A stretch of DNA of 64,000 nucleotides from positions 124,001 through 188,000 of the forward strand of contig NZ_JAFMOX010000064.1 in the NCBI RefSeq assembly GCF_019049655.1. The letters run 5' to 3'. Each line of letters starts with the position of its first letter. The first letter of the stretch is position 1. The DNA comes from Rahnella rivi. GTDB taxonomy: Bacteria; Pseudomonadota; Gammaproteobacteria; Enterobacterales; Enterobacteriaceae. Under the pieces are notes generated by a model. The model made no database searches, was not told where the DNA came from, and worked only from the letters and a program-made list of their open reading frames with translations. Shown piece by piece: positions 9,009 to 18,099 of the stretch. Made by a program: the position numbers and the translations under genes.

Positions 9009-9046
9009 AAAGCCCGCGCAGTTAACACTGCGCGGGCTTTCTTTTT
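9009..9046. terminator. Shared terminator of yhaK and rnpB
   Basis: A perfect 13-bp stem (AAAGCCCGCGCAG with CTGCGCGGGCTTT), 6-base loop, then TTTCTTTTT on the plus strand. It lies just past the 3' end of rnpB on the minus strand and just past yhaK on the plus strand, so it can serve both. Confidence 0.88.
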
Positions 9047-9050
9047 GACG

Positions 9051-9427
<377 letters not shown>

Positions 9428-9434
9428 GCGGCGG

Positions 9435-9463
9435 ATGATAGGGGAAAATCACCTACTTGTCAC
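9435..9463 (-). promoter_or_regulatory. Sigma-70 promoter of rnpB
   Basis: On the minus strand, GTGACA (9458-9463) and TATCAT (9435-9440) are separated by 17 bp. The -10 box ends 8 bases before the deduced 5' end of the RNA. Each box matches consensus at five of six positions. The -35 box lies within the last codons of rsmI. Confidence 0.8.
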
Positions 9464-10322
9464 CCTCTTGCTCATCAAGCGCGTATTTATACAACGCATT
9501 CTTCTTCACACCGTGAATTTCTGCAGCCAGCGCGGCGGCTTTTTTCAGCGGAAGTTCTTTTTGCAGCAGCGCGAGCGTGCGCAACGCTTCCGCCGGCAAA
9601 GCCTCGGTATCGGCTTTGTGACCTTCAACGATCAGCACCATTTCGCCACGCTTGCGGGTTTCATCTTCCAGTACCCAGGCGAGCAATGCGCCGACCGCGT
9701 CACCACGAATATTTTCCCAGGTTTTGGTCAGCTCACGGGCGAGCACCACGTAGCGATCCGGCCCCCAGACTTCCACCATATCCTGCAGGCTGTCGAGCAA
9801 CCGGTGGGTCGATTCGTAGAAAATCAGCGTGCGCGGCTCTTCGATCAGGGCCTGAAGTGTATCTTTTCGTGATTTCGTTTTGGCAGGCAGAAAGCCTTCA
9901 TAACAGAAGCGGTCGGACGGCAAACCGGCGGCAGACAATGCCGCAATCGCCGCACAGGCACCCGGCAGCGGTACAACGCGCACACCCGCTTCACGACAAC
10001 AACGCACCAGATGGTAGCCAGGGTCATTGATCAGCGGCGTTCCTGCATCGGAAACCAGCGCAATGCTTTGACCTTCCTGAAGTTTTGATAATAAATGCTC
10101 CGCTTTTTGCTGTTCATTATGATCATGAAGCGGGTACATTTTTGCGCTGATACCAAAGTGATGCAGCAATAATCCGGTATGACGGGTATCCTCCGCCGCA
10201 ATCAAATCCACGCTGCTCAGCACGGCCAATGCCCGTTGGGTGATGTCCCCTAAATTGCCGATTGGCGTGGGTACGATGTACAGCGTTGATGCAGAAATAT
10301 CTGCTTGATCGTGTTGATTCAT
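9453..10322 (-). CDS. rsmI: 16S rRNA C1402 2'-O-methyltransferase RsmI
   Basis: SAM-dependent tetrapyrrole-methylase-fold enzyme that 2'-O-methylates C1402 of 16S rRNA in the decoding centre, next to RsmH N4-methylation. The 289 residues carry the N-terminal V-P-T-P-I-G-N-L-G-D motif (about 18-27), A-E-D-T-R-H-T-G near 45, the glycine-rich S-D-A-G-T-P-L-I-N-D-P-G near 100, and Y-E-S-T-H-R-L near 172. It is divergent from lpoA, the conserved enterobacterial arrangement. Confidence 0.97.
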   Translation of the reverse strand: MNQHDQADISASTLYIVPTPIGNLGDITQRALAVLSSVDLIAAEDTRHTGLLLHHFGISAKMYPLHDHNEQQKAEHLLSKLQEGQSIALVSDAGTPLINDPGYHLVRCCREAGVRVVPLPGACAAIAALSAAGLPSDRFCYEGFLPAKTKSRKDTLQALIEEPRTLIFYESTHRLLDSLQDMVEVWGPDRYVVLARELTKTWENIRGDAVGALLAWVLEDETRKRGEMVLIVEGHKADTEALPAEALRTLALLQKELPLKKAAALAAEIHGVKKNALYKYALDEQEGDK

Positions 10323-10383
10323 TGTTTCATCCGGATTGCCGATTTAATATTGAGCATCTTGAAAAAACATCACTGGAAACTGA

Positions 10384-12399
10384 ATGCCTTCCTCAATGAC
10401 TTTTCGTACCCGTTCGGGACGTTTACTCCCTGCCATTATCGTGGCGATGCTTCTCGCCAGCTGTACCGGTCAGGCGCCACAGGCACCGACTGAAAGTGTC
10501 CAGGGCGCGGCGACTGGCAGCTCTGATTATTATCTGCAACAGGCACAGCAAAGCGGTGATGATAACAAGGCTGACTGGCAATTGCTTGCAGTGCGTGCCC
10601 TGGTGCGTGAAGGCAAAGCGGCTGAAGCCTACAATCAGCTGAAGACCCTGCCGCAAGAACTCACTGCCGCGCAGCAGCTGGAGCAAAAGCTGACGACGGC
10701 CGAAGTGCAACTGGCCATCAAAGATTTCGCCCCTGCGGCAACCACGCTGAGCACCATCGATCCGACCGCGCTGACCAACGATCAGAAGGCGCGTTACTAT
10801 CAGGCGCAAATCGATGCCAGCCAGGGACGCGTCAGTCTGGGCGTGATCCGCGCGTATATTGCGCAGGAGCCACTGTTGCAGGGCCAGCCGCATCAGGACA
10901 ATATCGATCGTACCTGGATGTCGCTGACGCAACTTTCCCCGCAAGATGCGAGCAGCATCGTGATCAACGCGGATGAAAATACATTGCAGGGATGGCTGGA
11001 TTTACTCAGCGTCTGGCAGAGTAACAAGCAGGATCCCGATCTGCTGAAAGCCGGGATTAAAGACTGGCAGCGCCGTTATCCGGTCAATCCGGCCGCAAAA
11101 AACCTGCCAACACAGCTTAATAACGTGCTGACATTCCAGCCTGCTTCTACCGGTAAAATCGCCCTGTTCCTGCCGATGAGCGGCCCGGCGCAGGTTTACG
11201 GTAACGCCATTCAGCAAGGTTTTAACGCGGCAATGACCGGTCAGGTGTCACAACCTGCGCCACAAAGTACTTCTGCCGATCAAAACGCTCAGGCGCAGCC
11301 ACCGGTCGATCCAAATGCAGCCGTCAGCACCTCAGCGCCGGAGGCGACAGCCTCCCAGGCTGAACAGCCACAAACGCCTGCGCCTGTTGTTACTCCGGTA
11401 GCGAGCAGCAATGCTCAGGTCAAAGTTTATGACACGAATGGTCAGCCTCTGGCCGCGCTTCTCACCCAGGCGCAGCAAGATGGCGCAACGCTGGTTGTCG
11501 GTCCTCTGCTCAAAGATCAGGTCAACGAACTCGCTTCTGACCAGACACCGCTGAATGTTTTAGCGCTCAATCAGCCAGAAACTGAGAAAAACAGCCCGAA
11601 TATCTGTTACTTTGCCCTCTCTCCGGAAGACGAGGCGCAGGATGCCGCACGTCATATGTGGTCACAGCAAAAACGGATGCCGCTGTTGCTGGTTCCGCGT
11701 GGCAACTTTGGCGACCGTATCGCGCAGGCTTTTGCCAATGAATGGCAGAAACTGGGCGGTCAGACTGTCCTCAAGCAGGGGCTGGGTTCAGCAGGTGAAT
11801 TGCGCTCTTCTATCGGCAGCGGTATCCGTCTGACCGGTACCCCGGTGATGACCAGCAATACCGCCGCTCCTGCCCAGGCGCAGGGCGTGACCATTGGCGG
11901 GATCACCATCCCGGCGCCACCGACCGATGCGCAGATCGTGCAGGGCAGTTCAGGAGGTGCCGTGGATTCGGTGTATGTCGTCGCCACGCAAAGCGAACTG
12001 ACGCTGATCAAGCCGATGCTCGACATGAGCGGCAGTGGCCGTTCACGTCCGTCCGTGTACGCCAGTTCCCGCAGCTATCAGGCCGGTGCAGGCCCGGATT
12101 ATCGTCTGGAAATGGAAGGCGTTCAGTTCAGCGACATTCCGTTGCTGGCGGGCTCTAATCCGGCGCTGATGCAACAGGCCTCCGCGAAATTCGGTAACGA
12201 CTACTCACTGGTGCGTCTGTACGCGATGGGGATTGATGCCTGGAGTCTGGCGAATCACTTCTCACAAATGCGCACCTTGCCGGGCTTTGAAGTCTCCGGC
12301 AGTACCGGGGATTTGAGCGCCAACAGCAATTGCGTTATCCACCGTAAAATGCCGTGGCTGCAATACCGTCAGGGCTCACTGGTGCCGGTTTCTTCTTAA
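10384..12399 (+). CDS. lpoA: Outer-membrane lipoprotein LpoA, activator of PBP1a
   Basis: Lipoprotein that spans the periplasm from the outer membrane and activates the peptidoglycan synthase MrcA (PBP1a). A basic N-terminus and hydrophobic segment end in the lipobox L-A-S-C (Cys27). An N-terminal helical TPR-like domain (about 45-250) is followed by the periplasmic-binding-like domain, with K-I-A-L-F-L-P-M-S-G near 258 and a low-complexity P/Q/A insert around 290-345. At 671 residues it is close to the family size of about 680. It heads lpoA-yraN-diaA-dolP. A second ATG four codons in is equally possible. Confidence 0.95.
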   Translation: MPSSMTFRTRSGRLLPAIIVAMLLASCTGQAPQAPTESVQGAATGSSDYYLQQAQQSGDDNKADWQLLAVRALVREGKAAEAYNQLKTLPQELTAAQQLEQKLTTAEVQLAIKDFAPAATTLSTIDPTALTNDQKARYYQAQIDASQGRVSLGVIRAYIAQEPLLQGQPHQDNIDRTWMSLTQLSPQDASSIVINADENTLQGWLDLLSVWQSNKQDPDLLKAGIKDWQRRYPVNPAAKNLPTQLNNVLTFQPASTGKIALFLPMSGPAQVYGNAIQQGFNAAMTGQVSQPAPQSTSADQNAQAQPPVDPNAAVSTSAPEATASQAEQPQTPAPVVTPVASSNAQVKVYDTNGQPLAALLTQAQQDGATLVVGPLLKDQVNELASDQTPLNVLALNQPETEKNSPNICYFALSPEDEAQDAARHMWSQQKRMPLLLVPRGNFGDRIAQAFANEWQKLGGQTVLKQGLGSAGELRSSIGSGIRLTGTPVMTSNTAAPAQAQGVTIGGITIPAPPTDAQIVQGSSGGAVDSVYVVATQSELTLIKPMLDMSGSGRSRPSVYASSRSYQAGAGPDYRLEMEGVQFSDIPLLAGSNPALMQQASAKFGNDYSLVRLYAMGIDAWSLANHFSQMRTLPGFEVSGSTGDLSANSNCVIHRKMPWLQYRQGSLVPVSS

Positions 12400-12474
12400 G
12401 AACGGCTAACGCCACTCTCGGGAACCGCTCTTCAGAACCGGTATTGCGAGAGTGACAGGTACAAGGATGTACTG

Positions 12475-12858
12475 ATGTTTGAAAAAGTGTCAACGCCGCG
12501 GCTCACTGGCGCAAAATCGTGTGGAAACCAGTATGAAGCTTTCGCACGTCGCTACCTTGAGAGCGCCGGATTATTCTTTGTGGCCGCCAATGTGGCGTGC
12601 CGCACCGGAGAGATCGACCTGATCATGCGCGACCAGCAAACCTGGGTGTTTGTTGAAGTTCGCTACCGGCGCACCGCCCGTTTCGGCGGCGCAGCGGAAA
12701 GCGTAACGCGTCAAAAACAGCAGCGTTTGTTAAGCGCTGCGTCTTTCTGGCTTGCAGGACGCCATGCAAGCTTTGACACATCATCTTGCCGTTTTGATGT
12801 TTTTGCCATCACCGGTAGCCAGATAGAATGGCTGCGTGATGCCTTCAATGCGGAATAA
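12475..12858 (+). CDS. yraN: UPF0102 nuclease-fold protein YraN
   Basis: Small (127 residues) protein of the UPF0102/YraN family with an endonuclease-like fold and no settled function. The core motif is seen as G-E-I-D-L-I-M (about 44-50) followed by V-F-V-E-V-R-Y-R (about 58-65), the D...E-x-V arrangement of Holliday-resolvase-like nucleases. It lies between lpoA and diaA as in most gamma-proteobacteria. Confidence 0.93.
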   Translation: MFEKVSTPRLTGAKSCGNQYEAFARRYLESAGLFFVAANVACRTGEIDLIMRDQQTWVFVEVRYRRTARFGGAAESVTRQKQQRLLSAASFWLAGRHASFDTSSCRFDVFAITGSQIEWLRDAFNAE

Positions 12859-12888
12859 ATATTATGACGACTGACTGGACGAAAACCC

Positions 12889-13479
12889 GTGCTGGATAGA
12901 ATCAAAGTCTGCTTTACCGAAAGTATCCAAACCCAGATTGCCGCGGCAGAAGCCTTGCCTGACGCGATTTCCCGCGCCGCAATGACGCTGGTGCAATCGC
13001 TGCTTAACGGCAATAAAATTCTCTGCTGCGGTAACGGCACCTCTGCGGCAAATGCCCAGCATTTTTCCGCCAGTCTGATTAATCGTTTTGAAACTGAACG
13101 TCCCAGCCTTCCTGCAATCTCACTATGTGCAGATAACATTGTGCTGACCGCCATCGCTAACGACCGGCTGCATGATGAAATCTATGCCAAACAGGTGCGG
13201 GCCTTAGGCCAGGCGGGCGACGTCCTGTTGGCTATTTCTACGCGCGGCAACAGCCGTGATATTGTCAAAGCCGTTGAAGCCGCGGTCACCCGTGATATGA
13301 CCATTGTGGCGCTTACAGGTTATGACGGCGGCGAGCTGGCGGGTTTGCTGGGTCCTCATGATGTTGAGATCCGAATCCCGTCTCATCGCAGCGCCCGTAT
13401 TCAGGAAATGCATATGCTCACAGTGAATTGCCTCTGTGATCTGATTGATAGCACGCTGTTCCCTCACCAGGACGATTAA
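12889..13479 (+). CDS. diaA: DnaA initiator-associating protein DiaA
   Basis: SIS-domain protein, tetrameric in E. coli, that binds DnaA domain I and promotes timely initiation at oriC. It is 196 residues, the same as E. coli. The SIS features are visible: C-G-N-G-T-S-A-A-N-A-Q-H near 44-55 and S-T-R-G-N-S near 119. It belongs to the GmhA-like SIS group but lacks GmhA context. It lies ten bases before dolP, suggesting one transcript. Confidence 0.95.
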   Translation: MLDRIKVCFTESIQTQIAAAEALPDAISRAAMTLVQSLLNGNKILCCGNGTSAANAQHFSASLINRFETERPSLPAISLCADNIVLTAIANDRLHDEIYAKQVRALGQAGDVLLAISTRGNSRDIVKAVEAAVTRDMTIVALTGYDGGELAGLLGPHDVEIRIPSHRSARIQEMHMLTVNCLCDLIDSTLFPHQDD

Positions 13480-13488
13480 GGAGATCAA

Positions 13489-14064
13489 ATGAAGGCAAGT
13501 CCTCTCTTTGCAATACTGTTTAGCGCCCTTCTGCTACAAGGTTGCGTTGCCGCCGCAGTGGTTGGCGTTGCTGGCGTTGCCACCAAAACCACCACGGACC
13601 CGCGTACCGTCGGCACACAGGTTGATGACAGCACGCTGGAAGCCAGGGTGTCTAATGCCATCAGCAAAGACAAACAGCTGAAGGACGAAGCGCGTATTGT
13701 GGCGACGGCGTATCAGGGCAAAGTCCTGCTGACCGGCCAGACCCCGACACCGGATATGGCCGCGCGCGCCAAGCAGATCGCGGTTGGCGTTGAGGGTGCA
13801 ACGGAAGTGTATAACGAGCTTCGCACCGGTAAGCCTGTGACCATGGGTACCGCCTCTACCGATACCTGGATCACCACCAAAGTCCGCTCGCAGTTGCTGA
13901 CCAGTGATTCAGTGAAATCTTCCAACGTGAAAGTGACCACTGAAAACGGCGAAGTCTTCCTGCTGGGTCTGGTGACACAGGATGAAGGTAAATCTGCGGC
14001 AGGTATCGCGGCAGGTGTCAGCGGCGTGAAACACGTGACCACGGCATTCACCTACGTGAAGTAA
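13489..14064 (+). CDS. dolP: Outer-membrane lipoprotein DolP (dual BON domain)
   Basis: Lipoprotein (formerly YraP) that supports outer-membrane integrity and BAM function and binds anionic phospholipid. The signal peptide ends in lipobox L-Q-G-C (Cys19). Two BON domains follow (about 45-110 and 120-190), each with the G-x-V-x-L-x-G pattern (G-K-V-L-L-T-G, G-E-V-F-L-L-G). At 191 residues it matches the family. In E. coli it is a sigma-E target; I did not assign that promoter here. Confidence 0.95.
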   Translation: MKASPLFAILFSALLLQGCVAAAVVGVAGVATKTTTDPRTVGTQVDDSTLEARVSNAISKDKQLKDEARIVATAYQGKVLLTGQTPTPDMAARAKQIAVGVEGATEVYNELRTGKPVTMGTASTDTWITTKVRSQLLTSDSVKSSNVKVTTENGEVFLLGLVTQDEGKSAAGIAAGVSGVKHVTTAFTYVK

Positions 14065-14081
14065 TTCCGGCGGCCATCACG

Positions 14082-14113
14082 AAAAAGGACAGCGCATTGG
14101 CTGTCCTTTTTTT
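14082..14113. terminator. Bidirectional terminator between dolP and mtgA
   Basis: A stem of GGACAGC with GCTGTCC flanked by A5 on one side and T7 on the other, so it can act for convergent dolP (plus) and mtgA (minus). Confidence 0.9.
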
Positions 14114-14132
14114 ATGTGCGTTGCTCAGGAAA

Positions 14133-14861
14133 TTAATGCAGTTTATGTTCCACCAGGAAAGACTCACCGCCGAGCTGGCTCATCTGGCGCAGGATCCACT
14201 GTTGCCTGCGAATGACGTAGGCTGAAGGCGCGTTGACCTTAAACAGGTGTGGATTGGGGAGCACGGCAGCCAGTAACGCCGCCTGAGAAGCGGTCAGTTT
14301 GCTGGCCGGTTTATGGAAGAAATGCTGTGCCGCCTGTTCAACGCCAAAGACACCGTCGCCGAACTCCACGATGTTCAGATAAACCGTCAGAATGCGTCGC
14401 TTTGTCCATACCGTTTCAATGCCAACGGTCAGCCCGGCTTCCAGCCCTTTGCGGATCCAGCTGCGCCCATCCCACAAAAATAAATTCTTGGCCGTCTGCT
14501 GCGAAAGCGTCGATGCACCGCGCATTTTTCCGCCGTCTTTATCACTGTCCAGCACCGACTGAATAGCATCCACATCAAATCCCCAGTGTTCAGTGAATTT
14601 CTGGTCTTCCGCCGCCATCACCGCCAGCGCCATCGGCGAGGAAATGTCATCCATCGCGACCCAGTCGGAATGGGCGACGTAACCAAAGTCACCGGTCAGC
14701 CACGCCGATACCTGCCTTTCCACCATCACGGCAGAAAAAGGCACCGGCAAAAAGGCGAAAATCACAATTCCTGCTATCCATAAGCAGGGTAACAGTATCA
14801 GCACACGTTTGAGCCATAACAGTGGCTTACGTAACAGACCTTTTTTTGCAGATTTATTCAT
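14133..14861 (-). CDS. mtgA: Monofunctional peptidoglycan transglycosylase MtgA
   Basis: GT51 glycosyltransferase that polymerises lipid II into glycan strands at the division site. There is one N-terminal transmembrane segment (about 18-38). The catalytic motifs follow: A-E-D-Q-K-F (first glutamate near residue 83), G-A-S-T-L-S-Q-Q-T-A-K-N near 116-127, R-K-G-L-E-A near 137, and the K-R-R-I-L-x-x-Y-L-N block near 153-162. The ATG at 14861 has GGAAAG nine bases upstream and yields 242 residues, the E. coli length. In E. coli elbB lies next to it; here the upstream 0.8 kb is gene-free. Confidence 0.96.
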   Translation of the reverse strand: MNKSAKKGLLRKPLLWLKRVLILLPCLWIAGIVIFAFLPVPFSAVMVERQVSAWLTGDFGYVAHSDWVAMDDISSPMALAVMAAEDQKFTEHWGFDVDAIQSVLDSDKDGGKMRGASTLSQQTAKNLFLWDGRSWIRKGLEAGLTVGIETVWTKRRILTVYLNIVEFGDGVFGVEQAAQHFFHKPASKLTASQAALLAAVLPNPHLFKVNAPSAYVIRRQQWILRQMSQLGGESFLVEHKLH

Positions 14862-15645
14862 TAAGCGCTTTCCGTAACACATCTGACCATCTAATCAATC
14901 TCCGCAAGAACCACCGGATTCGGGCTAGCGAAACTAAGACGCAGATTGCTAACAATCTGGTCAGGCCTATCCCATTTTTAACCGCACATTAACCAAATTA
15001 AAAGGCTTTTGATCCATATCATCAATGAGTTCCAGATCCTGGGAACCGGTTCCCAGGGGTTTTCATCCCCCGGCATCAACTGTATTCTTTTGCTACATTC
15101 CGTAACAATTCATAAATTTATTGATTAACAAAATTTATACATTCAATTTTAGATAGTGAACGAAAACTCATCAAAAACTCGCCCGCCCCTGGCGTCACTA
15201 AGTCAAATCGGTTACTCAAAAAAACCACAATGCAGACGAAAATTCACACAACGGACGGGCAGTCAGGACGTCTACCTAAGTGAAATTATTTCACTACATA
15301 AAATGAGATGAAATCTTATGCCATTTAACAGACGGTCCGAATCCACTTTCACGCATACACCATGATTTACAGTAAGTTGCCGCGGGTTCCGTGCGGTGTA
15401 TTCAGGGGGATTACGCACAGTTTTTGTAGAAAAAACCAGCAAATCGCCGTCTGAATTTTCACGAACCTAAGCAAAATTGCATGCCGTCATAACGTCATCA
15501 ACAACCTTCATTTGTATTCTCTCAAAAATCCTGCGATAAAGACTTGATGTTTTGTATAGACAAAGACTAATCTACATCACAGTTTTTAATGAATGTTGTA
15601 ACAGTTCAGCTTATATTTGTTATGTTGATGGCTACAGGATGTATT
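14862..15645. other. Gene-free region mtgA-arcZ with palindromes
   Basis: A 784-bp AT-rich stretch with no credible coding frame, where E. coli has elbB. Three structures stand out: a 7-bp hairpin at 14942-14959 (CAGATTG/CAATCTG), a perfect 20-bp palindrome at 15038-15057 centred on ACCGGT, and a 17-bp inverted repeat at 15279-15295 (AGTGAAAT/ATTTCACT). The last part holds the arcZ promoter. I see no remnant of elbB by eye. Confidence 0.6.
15038..15057. promoter_or_regulatory. Perfect 20-bp palindrome, LacI-family-like operator
   Basis: CCTGGGAACCGGTTCCCAGG is its own reverse complement over all 20 bases. The AACCGGTT core is typical of LacI/GalR-type repressor operators. No regulated sugar gene is adjacent; the nearest are mtgA (about 180 bp to its start) and arcZ. 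Assignment to a protein family is inference. Confidence 0.5.
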
Positions 15646-15767
15646 AGACTTACCCTGAATTCCAAGACCTGCGAAATCCAAACCCTAACAACTATCGTGG
15701 GTTACCATTTTCCCTGGTGTTGGCGCAGTATTCGCGCACCCCGGCTTCGGCCGGGGTTATTTTTTTT
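15646..15767 (+). ncRNA. arcZ: Hfq-dependent small RNA ArcZ
   Basis: Small RNA that base-pairs with mRNAs through Hfq (activating rpoS and repressing flhDC and others) and is repressed by ArcA. The 3' seed region reads CCCTGGTGTTGGCGCAGTAT followed by TCGCGCACCCCGG, which I recognise from E. coli ArcZ. The intrinsic terminator is CCCCGGC-TTCG-GCCGGGG plus a T run (15739-15767). It is antisense to the end of arcB, and the T run overlaps the arcB stop codon, the same layout as E. coli. The 5' end is estimated from the E. coli length of about 121 nt and a weak -10-like box; the 5' half is not conserved. Confidence 0.9.
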
Positions 15768-18099
15768 CAGCGTTTGAAGTCCATTCACGCAGCACCTGAA
15801 TATCATTTCGCCACTCCGCCTTCAGCTCATCAATCCATTCCTGAACGTTATCCCACCAGGCCGGCAATGTTGGCGTTTGAATTTGTTGCGCCAGTTGCTG
15901 TAAATGCTTCAGACCGACAGAACCCGCTGCACCTTTGATTTTATGCCCTTCTTCGGCAATGCCTTTCTGGTCACGCGCCGTCATGTTGGAATCCAATACC
16001 GCGAGATAACCCGGCATCATTTTTTCAAACATATCTGCACTCTGATAAATCAGTTGCGGGCCCACCAGGTCGATGTACTGCTCCAGCATGGCGGTATCGA
16101 GTAAAGTTTCGCTGTCTTTCATCACTGCGGGCTCCTTTTCCATCACGGATACTTCTGGCTGATGATCCCAAAACTGCTGGATCATCGCGGTCAGGGCAGA
16201 AACAGACAGCGGCTTGCTCAGCACGTCGTCCATTCCGGCGTCGAGATACTCTTTTTTGTCTTTGAGCACGTTGGCCGTCAACGCAATCAGCGGCGGCAAA
16301 TGCTTACCGGCGTAATCGGTGCGTAATTTGCGGGCGATATCCAGCCCCGTCATGTCGGGCAGCTGGATATCCAGCAGAACCAGGTCGAATTCGTCGGGAT
16401 CGAACATCTCCAGCGCATCATGCCCGTTCATTGCCACTTCCACGCTGTTACCCAGTTTCTCCAGCACCGAACGCGCCACAATGACGTTCAGCTCGATATC
16501 TTCCACCAGCAACACATGAAGCGCCGGCAGCGGCATCTCCTCCTCTTCATCGTCGCTTTGCGTCACCGGCGCATCCAGCGTCGGCGCACGCACCGTCAGC
16601 GTGAAGCAGGAACCCTGCCCCGGCACGCTGCTGACGGTAATATCGCCGCCCATCGCCTGCGCCAGACGCTTAGAAACGGCCAGACCGATCCCGGTTCCGG
16701 TTGCGGGTTTGCCCCCGTTACGGTCTTTCACCTGATAGTACATGGCGAAAATTTTATCCTGCTCATCCTGCGGAATGCCCATTCCCGAATCGCGCACCAC
16801 GAAGCGCAGCATGTCGTTCGCTTCGTAATGGACGCTCAGCACGATTTCCCCTTCACGGGTAAATTTGACGGCGTTACCGATCAGGTTCCATAAAATCTGC
16901 CGTAAGCGCGTGCCGTCGGTGGTGATGCTGCGCGGCAAGGGTAAATCCGGATCCATGATGAATTTCAGCCCTTTCGGCTGCGCCAGAAGGCCGGAGAGGT
17001 TTTCCAGATCGGACAGGAACTCAGTGAAATCGACTGTCTGGTTATCGAGCTGCACTTTGCGGCGCTCGATTTTGTCCATTTCAATGATGTCGTTGAAGAT
17101 ATTGCCGAGCGTGATGGCGCTGACGTGAATGGTTTTGAGGTAGCTGTGCTGCTCTTTGTCCAGCTCCGTGTCCAGCAGGATGCGGCTGAGCCCGACGATG
17201 CCGTTAAGCGGCGTACGCAGCTCGTGGCTGATGGTCGAGATAAACGTCGTCTTTTCCCGGCTGGCGTTCTCCAGCGCGTCCTGATAGCGCTTACGCTCGG
17301 TAATATCGCGCCCGAAGCCCATCAGGCCGTGGCGTTTACCGATGCGATCGTAGAACGGCACCTTGCGCAGCTCGAAACAGGCTTTCCGCCCGTCCGGATA
17401 GACCAGCCATTGTTCGTAGGTGAGGGAAACGTTGTGACGGAACACCTTCTCATCGGTTTCCACCACTTTCTCGGCGATATCGGGGGTATAGACATCGTTC
17501 GGCGTCAGACCGATCAGTTGCTTCTCGCTTTTGCCGGTGAGCAATTCCATCGCACGGTTACAGCCGGAGAATTCTTTGTCTTCGTTACGGTAATACACCA
17601 GATCCGGAGAAGCATCGAGGAAGGAGCGCAGTAACGCCGATTGCTGACTCAGTTCGATCTGCGCCTGTTCACGATGATGCATTTCGAGTTTCAACTTATC
17701 GACCACGGCCAGACGCGCTTCTTCTGCTTTGACGCGGTCAGCAATTTCCTGATTCAGCTGGGTAATATTGTCTTTCAGCTGCTGATTCAGTTCGAGATCG
17801 CGATGGCGCATCTCTTCAAGCTTATCGACCAAACGGGTGAGACGCTGGCGCGACTCCTCGAGCTGCTCCACCACCACCGACAGAAAGTACACGGCCCAGG
17901 GGGTGATCAGTAATCCAAAGAAAATGGACCGGACGACGTCGATACTTTCCACCTGACCACGCAACAGCATGGTCACCGCCATCTGAACAATCATCGCCAG
18001 CACCACCAGCGCAGAAGCCAGAAGCAGTGAAAATCTCACCAGCCCCAGTTTGACCATCAGATCGACATAATACTGCGCTAAAACCCGGATTTGCTTCAT
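15757..18099 (-). CDS. arcB: Aerobic respiration sensor kinase ArcB
   Basis: Tripartite hybrid kinase that senses quinone redox state and phosphorylates ArcA. In order: two transmembrane segments (about 22-42 and 58-76), a coiled coil (about 80-150), a PAS domain (about 155-270) with redox cysteines Cys180 and Cys241, a HisKA site at His292 (I-S-H-E-L-R-T-P-L-N-G), an ATPase domain (about 390-510, with G-T-G-I-G-L-A-V-S), a receiver with its aspartate near 576 (L-L-D-I-Q-L-P-D), and an HPt domain with histidine near 717-719 (G-H-K-I-K-G-A-A-G-S). At 780 residues it is full length. A perfect inverted repeat, CCTGCAC-C-GTGCAGG (18189-18203), lies 90 bp upstream. Confidence 0.97.
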   Translation of the reverse strand: MKQIRVLAQYYVDLMVKLGLVRFSLLLASALVVLAMIVQMAVTMLLRGQVESIDVVRSIFFGLLITPWAVYFLSVVVEQLEESRQRLTRLVDKLEEMRHRDLELNQQLKDNITQLNQEIADRVKAEEARLAVVDKLKLEMHHREQAQIELSQQSALLRSFLDASPDLVYYRNEDKEFSGCNRAMELLTGKSEKQLIGLTPNDVYTPDIAEKVVETDEKVFRHNVSLTYEQWLVYPDGRKACFELRKVPFYDRIGKRHGLMGFGRDITERKRYQDALENASREKTTFISTISHELRTPLNGIVGLSRILLDTELDKEQHSYLKTIHVSAITLGNIFNDIIEMDKIERRKVQLDNQTVDFTEFLSDLENLSGLLAQPKGLKFIMDPDLPLPRSITTDGTRLRQILWNLIGNAVKFTREGEIVLSVHYEANDMLRFVVRDSGMGIPQDEQDKIFAMYYQVKDRNGGKPATGTGIGLAVSKRLAQAMGGDITVSSVPGQGSCFTLTVRAPTLDAPVTQSDDEEEEMPLPALHVLLVEDIELNVIVARSVLEKLGNSVEVAMNGHDALEMFDPDEFDLVLLDIQLPDMTGLDIARKLRTDYAGKHLPPLIALTANVLKDKKEYLDAGMDDVLSKPLSVSALTAMIQQFWDHQPEVSVMEKEPAVMKDSETLLDTAMLEQYIDLVGPQLIYQSADMFEKMMPGYLAVLDSNMTARDQKGIAEEGHKIKGAAGSVGLKHLQQLAQQIQTPTLPAWWDNVQEWIDELKAEWRNDIQVLREWTSNAEKK

